Source: JAGVUD01 sp052033935 (GTDB taxonomy: Bacteria > Armatimonadota > UBA5829 > DSUL01). Taken from it: a stretch of DNA of 36,207 bases. The DNA lies in the NCBI GenBank assembly GCA_052033935.1, contig JBPOJE010000064.1, positions 1 through 36,207 of the forward strand, in the 5' to 3' direction. Of the stretch, positions 1-7,273 are shown in pieces. The notes under the pieces were generated by a model, which did no database searches, had not been told where the DNA came from, and worked only from the letters and a program-made list of their open reading frames with translations. Made by a program: the position numbers and the translations under genes. The first letter of the stretch is position 1; every line of letters starts with the position of its first letter.

Positions 1-234
1 GGCCGTCACACGCCGTTCTTCAAGGGTTACCGCCCTCAGTTCTACTTCCGGACGACGGACGTTACGGGTTCGGTCGAGCTTCCTGAGGGAGTCGAGATGG
101 TTATGCCTGGTGACAACATCTCGATCGTTGGTGAGCTGATCGTGCCGATCGCGATGGAAGAGGGTCTGCGGTTCGCGATTCGCGAGGGCGGGCACACCGT
201 CGGCGCCGGCGTCATTTCCAAGATCATCGAGTAA
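1..234 (+). CDS. tuf: Elongation factor Tu, C-terminal part (cut by window edge)
   Basis: The reading frame is open from base 1 and stops at TAA 232-234, giving the last 77 residues. The segment GRHTPFFKGYRPQFYFRTTD is the hallmark of EF-Tu domain 3, and the end (HTVGAGVISKII) is the usual EF-Tu C-terminus. EF-Tu delivers aminoacyl-tRNA to the ribosome as a GTP complex; the GTPase domain lies outside the window. It is 7 bp upstream of rpsJ, the normal str-to-S10 junction, so rpsL, rpsG and the main fusA are probably just upstream (inference). Confidence 0.97.
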   Translation, partial: GRHTPFFKGYRPQFYFRTTDVTGSVELPEGVEMVMPGDNISIVGELIVPIAMEEGLRFAIREGGHTVGAGVISKIIE

Positions 235-241
235 ACAGACA

Positions 242-550
242 ATGCGTAGGGACAAAGTTCGCATACGCCTGAAGGCGTTCGATCACAAGCTGCTTGACCA
301 GTCGTCCGAGCGGATCGTGGATACCGCCAGACGTACGGGCGCGCGCATCTCGGGCCCGGTGCTTCTGCCGACCAAGAAGGAGATATTCTGCGTCAACCGG
401 GGGCCGAACATTGACAAGGAGTCCATGGAGCACTTCCAGCTCTGTACGCACAAGCGGCTGATTGACATTCTGAACCCCGGTCCGAAGACGATTGATGCGC
501 TGATGCGTCTCGATCTTCCGAGCGGCGTGAACATAGAAATCAAACTCTGA
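242..550 (+). CDS. rpsJ: 30S ribosomal protein S10
   Basis: This 102-residue protein has the usual S10 length and carries the segments GPVLLPTKKE and THKRLIDILNP typical of the family. S10 sits in the 30S head and, in bacteria studied, also pairs with NusB in antitermination. The ATG is 7 bp after the tuf stop, and the gene ends 3 bp before rplC, so it is transcribed with both. It is the first gene of the S10 set. Nothing is unusual apart from two cysteines in the central part. Confidence 0.97.
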   Translation: MRRDKVRIRLKAFDHKLLDQSSERIVDTARRTGARISGPVLLPTKKEIFCVNRGPNIDKESMEHFQLCTHKRLIDILNPGPKTIDALMRLDLPSGVNIEIKL

Positions 551-553
551 GAC

Positions 554-1267
554 ATGGAAGCCTGCATCATAGGTAAGAAAATCGGGATGACGAGCCTGTA
601 TGATGGTGACGGTCGCATGGTGTCCGTCACTGTCGTTCAGGCCGATCCCTGTGTCGTCCTGCAGCGGAAGACCGTGGACCGGGACGGATACAGCGCGGTT
701 CAGATCGGTGGCATCAAGTCTCCGCTTCGCCCTGGTGCCAGACAGAAGGATGGCAAGAAGGTGAAGGGCGGCCTGAAGCGTCACGGGCTGAGCAAGCCCG
801 AGGCTGGGCACTGTGCGAAGGTCGGCAAGGACTATTTCAAGCATCTCAAGGAGTTCCGGGTCGCCGAGTCCGACGAGATCGAAGTTGGGCAGGAACTGAC
901 GGTTGAGCAGTTCTCGGCCGGTGATGTGCTTGCGGTGCAGGGCATCAGCAAGGGCAAGGGTTTTGCGGGAGTCGTCAAGCGGTATCACTACCACGGTGCC
1001 AATATGACGCATGGTTCGATGATCCACCGCAAGCCGCAGTCCGCGGGCGCGACCGATCCCGCGAGGGTCTTTAAGGGCGGCGGCCGCCCGGGCCATATGG
1101 GTAACGAGACGGTGACCATTCGCAGCGCAAAGGTTTATCGCGTTGACGCGGATCGGAGCCTTTTGCTGGTGAAGGGGGCGCTGCCCGGAGCCAACGGCGG
1201 ACTGCTGACCATACGGCGTTTGAAGGCTGCTGCCGCGCAGCCCGGCGCTGATAAGGGAGAAGGCTGA
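554..1267 (+). CDS. rplC: 50S ribosomal protein L3
   Basis: At 237 residues this is somewhat longer than the usual 205-215. It contains the L3 core GFAGVVKRYHYHG, then THGSMIHRKP and ARVFKGGGRPGHMG, which form the loop reaching towards the peptidyl transferase centre. L3 is an early 23S rRNA-binding protein that nucleates 50S assembly. The last 20 or so residues are a low-complexity Ala/Lys tail. Its TGA overlaps the rplD ATG by one base (1267), which favours translational coupling. Confidence 0.97.
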   Translation: MEACIIGKKIGMTSLYDGDGRMVSVTVVQADPCVVLQRKTVDRDGYSAVQIGGIKSPLRPGARQKDGKKVKGGLKRHGLSKPEAGHCAKVGKDYFKHLKEFRVAESDEIEVGQELTVEQFSAGDVLAVQGISKGKGFAGVVKRYHYHGANMTHGSMIHRKPQSAGATDPARVFKGGGRPGHMGNETVTIRSAKVYRVDADRSLLLVKGALPGANGGLLTIRRLKAAAAQPGADKGEG

Positions 1268-1893
1268 TGGCGACTGCCAGACTATTTGACAAGCAGGGCA
1301 AGCCGGTCGGCGATATCGAGCTTGCCGCGAACCTGTTCGGCCGCGAGCCGAATTTGCACCTGGTGCACCAGAAGGTTGTTGCCGAGCTGAACGCGGCGCG
1401 GCAGGGCACGTCCGACACGAAGGGCCGCAGCGAGATAGCGGGCGGCGGGAAGAAGCCGTATCGGCAGAAGGGTACCGGCCGGGCGCGTCAGGGCACGACC
1501 CGCGCGCCTCACTTCCGTCACGGCGGAGTGGTGTTCGGCCCGACACCGCACGACTATACGCAGGCGATGCCCAAAAAGATGCGGCGCGCGGCGCTCACGT
1601 CCGCGCTGAGCGCGAAGGCCGCCGCGGGTGACCTCCTTGTCATCGAGGAGTTTACGCTGCCGAAAATTTCGACGCGCGAAGCTGCGCTTCTGCTGGACGC
1701 GATGGAAGTTACGGGCAAGGCCCTTCTGGTGGTCGCTGAGTACGACGAAACTCTGCTGAAGTCGGTCCGCAACATTCCGGGTGTGCGTCTCAGAACGGCG
1801 CTCGACATCAGTACCCGGGACGTCGCGAACGGCGGCCAGATCGTCGTGACGCGCAGAGCGCTCGCTAGAATGGAGGAATGCTGGAGCAAATGA
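1267..1893 (+). CDS. rplD: 50S ribosomal protein L4
   Basis: The 208-residue protein has the L4 signature GGGKKPYRQKGTGRARQG followed by GGVVFGPTPHDY, the extended loop that lines the peptide exit tunnel. L4 binds 23S rRNA domain I; in E. coli it also represses its own operon, which cannot be judged here. The start ATG overlaps the rplC stop by one base, and the 3' end overlaps the rplW frame, so rplC-rplD-rplW form a tightly coupled block. Confidence 0.97.
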   Translation: MATARLFDKQGKPVGDIELAANLFGREPNLHLVHQKVVAELNAARQGTSDTKGRSEIAGGGKKPYRQKGTGRARQGTTRAPHFRHGGVVFGPTPHDYTQAMPKKMRRAALTSALSAKAAAGDLLVIEEFTLPKISTREAALLLDAMEVTGKALLVVAEYDETLLKSVRNIPGVRLRTALDISTRDVANGGQIVVTRRALARMEECWSK

Positions 1894-2180
1894 AAGATCC
1901 CTACGAGATCATCAAGAGCCCGCTCGTTACCGAGAAGACCATGCAGGGTGCGGCTCTGCAAAAGTACAGCTTCTCCGTGGCGCCTGACTCCAACAAGATC
2001 GAAATCAAAGAGGCGATCGAGAAGGTGTTCAACGTTCACGTTACCAAGGTCAACACCCTGAACGTGAAGGGTAAGACACGTCGGCGCGGCCGCGCTCCGC
2101 AGGGGCGCACGTCTGACTGGAAGAAGGCGATCGTCACGCTTGCCGATGGTGAGCACATTGACATATTCGAGAGAGCCTGA
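1878..2180 (+). CDS. rplW: 50S ribosomal protein L23
   Basis: L23 binds at the tunnel exit and docks trigger factor and SRP. The sequence has the family start IIKSPLVTEKT and the core NVHVTKVNTLNVKGK with a basic loop after it; 100 residues is a normal length. The start is uncertain. ATG 1878 follows GGAGG (1872-1876) by only one base, while ATG 1890 overlaps the rplD stop as ATGA and has GGAG at 1883-1886. The second start gives 96 residues and may be the real one. Either way the gene overlaps rplD. Confidence 0.95.
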   Translation: MLEQMKDPYEIIKSPLVTEKTMQGAALQKYSFSVAPDSNKIEIKEAIEKVFNVHVTKVNTLNVKGKTRRRGRAPQGRTSDWKKAIVTLADGEHIDIFERA

Positions 2181-2217
2181 TCGGCTTTCCAAGAGCGCAA
2201 CTCAGAGGACTTAACGC

Positions 2218-3048
2218 ATGGCCCTGAAACAGTTTAAGCCGACATCGCCGGGACGGAAGTATATGACCGTCTCGACTTTCGATGAGGTGACGAAGACCAA
2301 ACCCGAGAAGGCTCTGCTGCGGCCCCTGAAGAGCACTGGCGGCCGCAACAACCAGGGGCGGGTGACGGCGCGCTTCCGCGGTGGAGGCGGGCGCCAGCAG
2401 TATCGCGTCATTGATTTCAAACGCTGCAAGGATGGGGTGCCGGGCAAGGTCGCGGCGATCGAGTACGATCCGAACCGCTCGGCGCGCATAGCGCTCATCC
2501 ACTACAAGGATGGCGAGAAGCGTTACATTTTGTGTCCGGTGGGCCTCTCGGTTGGAATGACCGTTATGTCCGGACCGGAAGCGGAGGTGCGTCCGGGCAA
2601 CTGCTTGCCGTTCTCCGCGATTCCTGTGGGCAGCATTGTGCATAATGTCGAGTTGTCGCCGGGCCGGGGCGGGCAGATGGTGCGCAGCGCCGGTTCGGGG
2701 GCGCAGCTTATGGCGCGGGAAGGCAAGTATGCGCAGATCCGTTTGCCGTCGGGCGAGATGCGGCTGGTGCTGGGCGAGTGCCGCGCCACGGTAGGCCAAA
2801 TCGGCAACGTGGAACACGAGAACATCTCGCTCGGGAAGGCTGGGCGCAAGCGCTGGCTGGGCAAGAGGCCGCATGTCCGCGGTGTCGTTATGAACCCGCG
2901 CGACCATCCGCACGGTGGAGGAGAGGGCAAGAGCCCGGTGGGGCGGAAGCACCCTGTTTCACCGTGGGGCAAGCCGGCTCTCGGGCACAAGACCCGGGGC
3001 AAGAAGCAGTCGGACAGGCTCATTGTCCGGCGAAGAGGCCAGAAGTAG
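2218..3048 (+). CDS. rplB: 50S ribosomal protein L2
   Basis: The 276-residue product has the full L2 layout: GGRNNQGRVTARFRGGG near residue 45, a central beta-rich RNA-binding domain, and NPRDHPHGGGEGKSPVGRK near the C-terminus. That last motif includes the conserved histidine near the peptidyl transferase centre. L2 is among the most conserved 50S proteins and is needed for subunit association. An AGAGGAC ribosome-binding sequence lies upstream of ATG 2218. A 79-bp gap with a hairpin separates it from rpsS. Confidence 0.98.
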   Translation: MALKQFKPTSPGRKYMTVSTFDEVTKTKPEKALLRPLKSTGGRNNQGRVTARFRGGGGRQQYRVIDFKRCKDGVPGKVAAIEYDPNRSARIALIHYKDGEKRYILCPVGLSVGMTVMSGPEAEVRPGNCLPFSAIPVGSIVHNVELSPGRGGQMVRSAGSGAQLMAREGKYAQIRLPSGEMRLVLGECRATVGQIGNVEHENISLGKAGRKRWLGKRPHVRGVVMNPRDHPHGGGEGKSPVGRKHPVSPWGKPALGHKTRGKKQSDRLIVRRRGQK

Positions 3049-3073
3049 TTTGGTGCGTTGCATTTTTGAAGCC

Positions 3074-3094
3074 GCGGTGCTTGATGGGCACCGC
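3074..3094 (+). other. Hairpin in the rplB-rpsS gap
   Basis: GCGGTGC (3074-3080) and GCACCGC (3088-3094) form a perfect 7-bp inverted repeat with a 7-base loop in the only sizeable gap between rplB and rpsS. No T-run follows, so it does not look like an intrinsic terminator. It may be a processing site or a local regulatory structure; this is inference. Confidence 0.4.
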
Positions 3095-3127
3095 AAAGGG
3101 GAACGGCTGGAGGCGATGAGTCTGTAG

Positions 3128-3412
3128 ATGTCACGATCATTGAAGAAGGGGCCCTACGCGGACCCGAAATTGCTGAAGAAGATCGACGATATGAACGCCA
3201 GGAACGAGAAGAAGATCATAAAGACCTGGTCGAGGCGCTCAACGATCTTCCCGAGCATGATTGGACATACGCTGGCTGTACATGACGGCCGCAAGCACAT
3301 TCCGATCTTCGTGACGGAGAACATGGTTGGGCACAAGCTGGGTGAGTTTGCTCTAACCCGGACGTATCGCGGTCACGGCGCGCACACGGAGCGCTCTACC
3401 TCGCTGAAGTAA
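3128..3412 (+). CDS. rpsS: 30S ribosomal protein S19
   Basis: The 94-residue protein starts MSRSLKKGPYAD and contains KTWSRRSTIFPSMIGHT and GHKLGEFALTRTYRGH, all diagnostic of S19. S19 forms a complex with S13 in the 30S head and contacts the A-site finger. The upstream GGAGGCGATGAG provides a ribosome-binding site. It is followed after 53 bp by rplV, the usual order rplB-rpsS-rplV. Confidence 0.97.
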   Translation: MSRSLKKGPYADPKLLKKIDDMNARNEKKIIKTWSRRSTIFPSMIGHTLAVHDGRKHIPIFVTENMVGHKLGEFALTRTYRGHGAHTERSTSLK

Positions 3413-3465
3413 GCCGGCCTCGACAAAGGCGCCAGGAAAGAAAGGTTTTTCGAACGGCTCAGAAA

Positions 3466-4077
3466 ATGGCTAAGCAAACACGCGCAAGAGCATCGTACAT
3501 CCTGATATCTCCGAGAAAGGTCCGGCTTGTGCTGGAACTGGTCAGGGGCAAGTACGTGGATGAGGCGGCGGCTATTCTGCGGGCGACGCCCAACCGTGCC
3601 GCGCAGGTGGTCGGCAAGCTGGTGAAGTCGGCGGCGGCAAACGCCGAGCGCAATCTGAGCGTGCCGCGGGATTCGCTTAAGGTCAACGGTTGCTTTGCGG
3701 ATGCAGGCCCCACCCTGAAGAGAATCCATCCGAGGGCGATGGGGCGGGCGTACCGGATCATCAAGCGTACCAGTCACATCACGGTGATGGTGGAGGAGGC
3801 TGAGCCGAAGCCGCGTACGCAGAAGCTGGCTCGCACCGTTGGGCGCGCCGATGCGAAGGCCCGGCGTCAGGGCAAGCCCGAGGCCGCCGTGAAGCCTGCG
3901 CGGGACGAGCCGAAGGAGGAAGCTGCCGGACAGACGGCGGCTGTTGAAGAAGAAGCCCCGCAGGCTGCCGAGAGCGCGGCACCGGAGGCGTCTGAGGCGC
4001 CCGTGGCCGAGGAGCAGGGCGCTGAAGCTTCGGAAGAGACAGGCGGCGATGAGCCGGCCCAAAAGGGAGACGAGTAG
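3466..4077 (+). CDS. rplV: 50S ribosomal protein L22 with long acidic C-terminal tail
   Basis: Residues 1-110 are a normal L22: RKVRLVLELVRGKYVDEA at the start, ANAERNL in the middle, then the RIHPRAMGRAYRIIKRTSHI hairpin that lines the exit tunnel, ending near ITVMVEE. The protein then continues to 203 residues, where about 110-115 is usual. The added 90 residues are first basic, then strongly acidic and rich in Ala, Glu and Pro. The tail is uninterrupted and in frame up to the stop that abuts the rpsC start codon, so it is probably translated. Confidence 0.95.
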   Translation: MAKQTRARASYILISPRKVRLVLELVRGKYVDEAAAILRATPNRAAQVVGKLVKSAAANAERNLSVPRDSLKVNGCFADAGPTLKRIHPRAMGRAYRIIKRTSHITVMVEEAEPKPRTQKLARTVGRADAKARRQGKPEAAVKPARDEPKEEAAGQTAAVEEEAPQAAESAAPEASEAPVAEEQGAEASEETGGDEPAQKGDE

Positions 4078-4842
4078 TTGGGTCAAAAGATACATCCCAT
4101 CGGACTGCGTATCGGTATCAACCGCGAGCCCGACAGCAAGTGGTTCGCCGACAAAGAGTTCCCGGCATACCTTAAGGAAGACCATGATATCCGGGCGTTC
4201 ATTCGCAAGAGGCTGGCGCAGGCTGGCATCTCCCGGGTTGAAATTGAGCGCGCTGCGAACCGGGTTACCGTGACGCTGTTCACCGGGAAGCCGGGCATCG
4301 TTATCGGACGGGGCGGCAAGGGTATTGATGAGCTGCAGTCGCGGATCAGCCGCCTGATCAAGAAGCCTGTCCATGTGTCGGTGACGGAGATCAGGGTGCC
4401 AGATCTGGACGCGCAGCTCGTGTCGGAGAACATCGCCGCTCAGATCGAGCGCCGCGTCGCCTATAAGCGCGCGATGCGCCAGGCGATTCTGAGAGCCATG
4501 CGCCTTGGGGCGAAGGGCATTAAGATACGCTCTGCGGGACGTCTGGCGGGATCCGAAATGGCCCGCGTGGAGATGGACAAGCAGGGCAAGATTCCTCTGC
4601 ACACGCTTCGCGCGGACATTGACTATGGTTTCTCGGAAGCCTCCACGACATACGGTAACATCGGCGTCAAGGTGTGGATCTACCGGGGCGACCTGCTTAA
4701 GGGCGAGGTTCGCAAGGATCCGGACTTTGTGCCGCTGTCGAGAGACCGCTTCGGGTCGCGAGAGGGTGGCTATGGCCGCAGACAGGGCGGCGGATACGGC
4801 AGGCCCGGCAGGGGGCGGCCGCAGGGCGGTGGCAGGAGATAA
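4078..4842 (+). CDS. rpsC: 30S ribosomal protein S3
   Basis: Translation appears to start at TTG 4078, directly after the rplV TAG, with GGGAG (4064-4068) as ribosome-binding site. The product opens GQKIHPIGLRIGI, typical of S3. A type-2 KH domain with the GRGG loop (VIGRGGKGIDEL) lies near residues 75-90, and the conserved SAGRLAGSEMAR and GVKVWIYRG segments follow. S3 lines the mRNA entry channel. At 254 residues it carries a C-terminal tail of about 30 residues, rich in Gly, Arg and Tyr, that is absent from most S3 proteins. Confidence 0.97.
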   Translation: MGQKIHPIGLRIGINREPDSKWFADKEFPAYLKEDHDIRAFIRKRLAQAGISRVEIERAANRVTVTLFTGKPGIVIGRGGKGIDELQSRISRLIKKPVHVSVTEIRVPDLDAQLVSENIAAQIERRVAYKRAMRQAILRAMRLGAKGIKIRSAGRLAGSEMARVEMDKQGKIPLHTLRADIDYGFSEASTTYGNIGVKVWIYRGDLLKGEVRKDPDFVPLSRDRFGSREGGYGRRQGGGYGRPGRGRPQGGGRR

Positions 4843-4848
4843 CAAGCC

Positions 4849-5292
4849 ATGTTGATGCCTAAGAAAGTAAAGCACCGCAAGCACCATCGGGGTTCGATGG
4901 CGGGGAAGACCAGGTCCGGAGTCGAGATCAACTTCGGCGACTTCGGGCTTCAGGCGCTCGAGCCGTGCTGGATGACCAGCAACCAGATCGAGGCGGCCAG
5001 GGTCGCCATGACAAGGCACGTGAAGAGGGGCGGACGGGTGTGGATTCGGGTTTTCCCGGACAAGCCTGTCACGAAGAAGCCCGCCGAGACCCGCATGGGC
5101 AGTGGCAAGGGCGCGCCCGAGTCGTGGGTTGCGGTTGTGAAGCCGGGCAGGGTGCTTTTCGAGATGTCCGGGGTTCCCGAGACGCTCGCGAAGGAAGCCC
5201 TGTTGCTGGCGGCGCACAAGCTGCCGATCAAGACCAGGTTTATAACCAAGCAGACGATAGGAGAAATGCTTGAAGAAAGCGGAGTTGCGTAA
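4849..5292 (+). CDS. rplP: 50S ribosomal protein L16
   Basis: The protein begins MLMPKKVKHRKHHRG, the canonical L16 start, which supports ATG 4849 over the internal ATG 4855. The segments FGLQALEPCWMTSNQIEAAR and TRMGSGKGAPESWVAVVKPG are family signatures. L16 helps shape the A-tRNA site of the 50S subunit. Its length of 147 is slightly above the usual 137-144. The 3' end overlaps rpmC by 23 bases. Confidence 0.97.
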   Translation: MLMPKKVKHRKHHRGSMAGKTRSGVEINFGDFGLQALEPCWMTSNQIEAARVAMTRHVKRGGRVWIRVFPDKPVTKKPAETRMGSGKGAPESWVAVVKPGRVLFEMSGVPETLAKEALLLAAHKLPIKTRFITKQTIGEMLEESGVA

Positions 5293-5488
5293 GAACGTGC
5301 GCGAGGCGACGGACGCTGATCTCGATAAGATGCTCGCCGACACGCGCAAGGAGCTGTTCCACTTCTGCTATCAGCGGTCCACGAAGCAGCTTGAGAAGGC
5401 TCACCGCATTCGTGAGAGCCGCAAGCATATCGCGCGGATTCTGCAGGCGCAGGCCGAGCGGGCTAAGGCGCGAGAGGCAGGTATCTGA
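5270..5488 (+). CDS. rpmC: 50S ribosomal protein L29
   Basis: This 72-residue protein consists of two helices, with KAELRKNVREATDADLDKML and then TKQLEKAHRIRESRKHIARI, as in L29. L29 lies beside L23 at the tunnel exit. The start is TTG 5270, chosen because AGGAG at 5259-5263 lies 6 bases upstream and the product begins MKKAELR. The frame overlaps the end of rplP by 23 bases and its TGA overlaps the rpsQ ATG by one base. Confidence 0.95.
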   Translation: MKKAELRKNVREATDADLDKMLADTRKELFHFCYQRSTKQLEKAHRIRESRKHIARILQAQAERAKAREAGI

Positions 5489-5757
5489 TGGAAACAACGT
5501 CTCATGTCCGCGGGCGGCGGAAGGTCCGGCAGGGAGTAGTCGTCAGCGACAAGATGGGCAAGACCGTCATCGTCGAGATCAAGACGCTGGTCCGGCATCC
5601 GCTGTACGGCAAGATTATTCGTCGGAGCACCAAGTTCAAGGTGCACGACGAGAACAATGAGTCGGGCGTCGGGGACACCGTCGAGATTATGGAGTCGCGG
5701 CCGATTTCTAAGGAGAAACGGTGGCGATTGGTGCGGGTGGTCGAGAAGGCCAAGTAG
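5488..5757 (+). CDS. rpsQ: 30S ribosomal protein S17
   Basis: The 89-residue protein has the OB-fold S17 pattern: GRRKVRQGVVVSDKMGKTVI, HPLYGKIIRRSTKFKVHDE, then VGDTVEIMESRPISKEKRWR. S17 is a primary 16S rRNA-binding protein. ATG 5488 overlaps the rpmC stop. It is the last gene of the S10 set; a 71-bp structured gap separates it from rplN. Confidence 0.97.
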   Translation: METTSHVRGRRKVRQGVVVSDKMGKTVIVEIKTLVRHPLYGKIIRRSTKFKVHDENNESGVGDTVEIMESRPISKEKRWRLVRVVEKAK

Positions 5758-5759
5758 TC

Positions 5760-5810
5760 TTGCCCGGGCTGCCGCGGGGCCGCTGTGTGGCGGACGAAGC
5801 GCCGGGGCAA
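5760..5810 (+). other. Possible structured leader between rpsQ and rplN
   Basis: TTGCCC (5760-5765) can pair with GGGCAA (5805-5810), closing a region that contains a further hairpin, CCGC (5780-5783) with GCGG (5790-5793). No T-run follows and rplN starts 18 bases later, so a role as 5' regulatory structure or processing site is more likely than termination. This is a by-eye pairing with no covariation support. Confidence 0.35.
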
Positions 5811-5828
5811 TGAGCGAGCAATAGTTTT

Positions 5829-6197
5829 ATGATTCAGCAATACACAAGATTACGAGCAGCCGACAACTCCGGGGCGCGGGTGCTGATGTGCATTCGGGTT
5901 CTGAAAGGGAGCGCTCCGAGGTACGCCCGAGTGGGCGACGTCATCGTGTGCACTGTTAAGCAGGCGGCGCCCGGATCGGCTGTCAAGAAGGGCGAAGTCG
6001 TCCGCGCAGTTGTCGTGCGGACATCGCGGCCTGTAAGGCGGGATGACGGCTCGACGCTTAAGTTCGACGAGAACGCTGCGGTCCTCATCACCCCGCAGGG
6101 CGAGCCGCGGGGCACGCGCATTTTTGGGCCTGTGGCCCGCGAGCTTCGCGAGAAGAACTATATGCGGATACTGTCGCTTGCGCCGGAGGTTCTTTAA
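5829..6197 (+). CDS. rplN: 50S ribosomal protein L14
   Basis: The 122-residue protein is the standard L14 length and begins MIQQYTRLRAADNSGARVLMCI, the family signature. It then shows GDVIVCTVKQAAPGSAVKKGEV and GTRIFGPVARELRE. L14 lies at the subunit interface and is the site where the silencing factor RsfS binds in studied bacteria. It is the first gene of the spc set. No strong Shine-Dalgarno sequence is evident before ATG 5829; GAGCGAGCAATAG is the nearest purine-rich stretch. Confidence 0.97.
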   Translation: MIQQYTRLRAADNSGARVLMCIRVLKGSAPRYARVGDVIVCTVKQAAPGSAVKKGEVVRAVVVRTSRPVRRDDGSTLKFDENAAVLITPQGEPRGTRIFGPVARELREKNYMRILSLAPEVL

Positions 6198-6228
6198 AGC
6201 CGGGCACCGGACCCGTGGAAATCACGAC

Positions 6229-6594
6229 ATGAGAAAGAAACAGGACAAGTTTGAAGGGCATATGCGCCTGAAGAGAGGCGATGAGGTCGTGGTGCTGGCC
6301 GGGAAGGACAGGGGCAAGCGCGGCAAGATCGTCCAGGTCGAGCCTGATAAGGGCTTTGTTTACGTCGAGGGGGTCAATATCCAGGTGCGCCATCAGCGGC
6401 CGCGCCAGGCAACCCGCGCCATGCCGCAGACACAGACCGGGCGGATCGAGCGTCCGGGCCCGCTTCATCGCAGCAAGGTGATGCTGGTTGACCCGCGCAG
6501 CGGCAAGCCCACGAAAGTCGCGATGGGCCGCACCGCGGACGGAAGGCGGGGGCGCATCAGCAAGCGTTCCGGAGAGTTCATAGACGATGTCTGA
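6229..6594 (+). CDS. rplX: 50S ribosomal protein L24
   Basis: The KOW motif is clear: RLKRGDEVVVLAGKDRGKRG followed by VYVEGVNIQVRHQRP, with the C-terminal KVMLVDPRSGKPTKV. L24 is an assembly initiator that binds the 5' domain of 23S rRNA. The start could be ATG 6229 (121 residues) or ATG 6262 (110 residues, beginning MRLKRGDE, closer to the usual L24 start and preceded by GAAGGG). I give the longer form. The end overlaps rplE by 8 bases. Confidence 0.95.
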   Translation: MRKKQDKFEGHMRLKRGDEVVVLAGKDRGKRGKIVQVEPDKGFVYVEGVNIQVRHQRPRQATRAMPQTQTGRIERPGPLHRSKVMLVDPRSGKPTKVAMGRTADGRRGRISKRSGEFIDDV

Positions 6595-7264
6595 ATCCAA
6601 GAAGCAGAAAACCGATGCGCCCGCGGGCGGGGCGAAGGCCGGGAAGGCTGCCACCAAGGGAGCCAAAGGCAAGCCCGTGGCTGAAAAGGCCGTGGCAAAG
6701 AAGCCGCAGGCGCCCGCCGCGCCGCCAAGGCTCAAGGTCCGCTATCACGGCGAGGTAGTCCAGGCGCTGCGCGACCGGTTCCAGTATGACAATGTCATGC
6801 GGGTGCCGAGGCTCGTGAAGGTTGTCGTGAACATGGGCGTCGGGCAGGCGATCGCGGATCCGAAGGTGCTGGATGGAGCGGTCAGCGATATGGCCGTGAT
6901 CACGGGTCAGAAACCCGCGATTACCTGCGCCCGCAAGTCTATATCGAACTTCAAGCTGCGCGAGGGAATGCGCATCGGCTGCAGGGTCACCCTGCGCGGG
7001 GACAGAATGTGGGAGTTCCTGGACAAGCTCTTCCACCTTACCCTTCCCCGCGTCCGGGACTTCGGCGGTATCTCGCCGGACTCGTTTGACGGCCGCGGCA
7101 ACTTCGCCATGGGGATGAAAGAGCAGCTCGTATTCCCAGAGATAGACTACGATAAGATTGACCGCATACGCGGGCTAAACGTGGCCATAGTGACCACCGC
7201 CAGAACGGATGAGGAAGGGCGGGCCCTGCTTGCGGCGTTGGGTTGCCCGTTCCGGGAGGTTTAA
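6587..7264 (+). CDS. rplE: 50S ribosomal protein L5 with Lys/Ala-rich N-terminal extension
   Basis: From about residue 50 this is a normal L5: MRVPRLVKVVVNMGVGQA, ITGQKPAITCARKSISNFKL, then LPRVRDFGGISPDSFDGRGN and the C-terminal VATARTDEE-like segment. L5 binds 5S rRNA and contacts P-site tRNA. The first 47 residues are a basic low-complexity stretch of Lys, Ala, Gly and Pro, bringing the length to 225 instead of about 180. An internal start would fall inside the conserved domain, so the extension is probably real. ATG 6587 overlaps rplX. Confidence 0.95.
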   Translation: MSESKKQKTDAPAGGAKAGKAATKGAKGKPVAEKAVAKKPQAPAAPPRLKVRYHGEVVQALRDRFQYDNVMRVPRLVKVVVNMGVGQAIADPKVLDGAVSDMAVITGQKPAITCARKSISNFKLREGMRIGCRVTLRGDRMWEFLDKLFHLTLPRVRDFGGISPDSFDGRGNFAMGMKEQLVFPEIDYDKIDRIRGLNVAIVTTARTDEEGRALLAALGCPFREV

Positions 7265-7273
7265 TCGAGGACC

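Noticed and set aside
224..1546. A 440-codon minus-strand open frame
   Set aside because: It is antisense to rpsJ, rplC and rplD with no recognisable domain.
3373..5349. A 658-codon minus-strand open frame
   Set aside because: It lies opposite rplV, rpsC and rplP, has a low-complexity Arg/Leu/His-rich translation, and is the usual shadow of GC-rich coding DNA.
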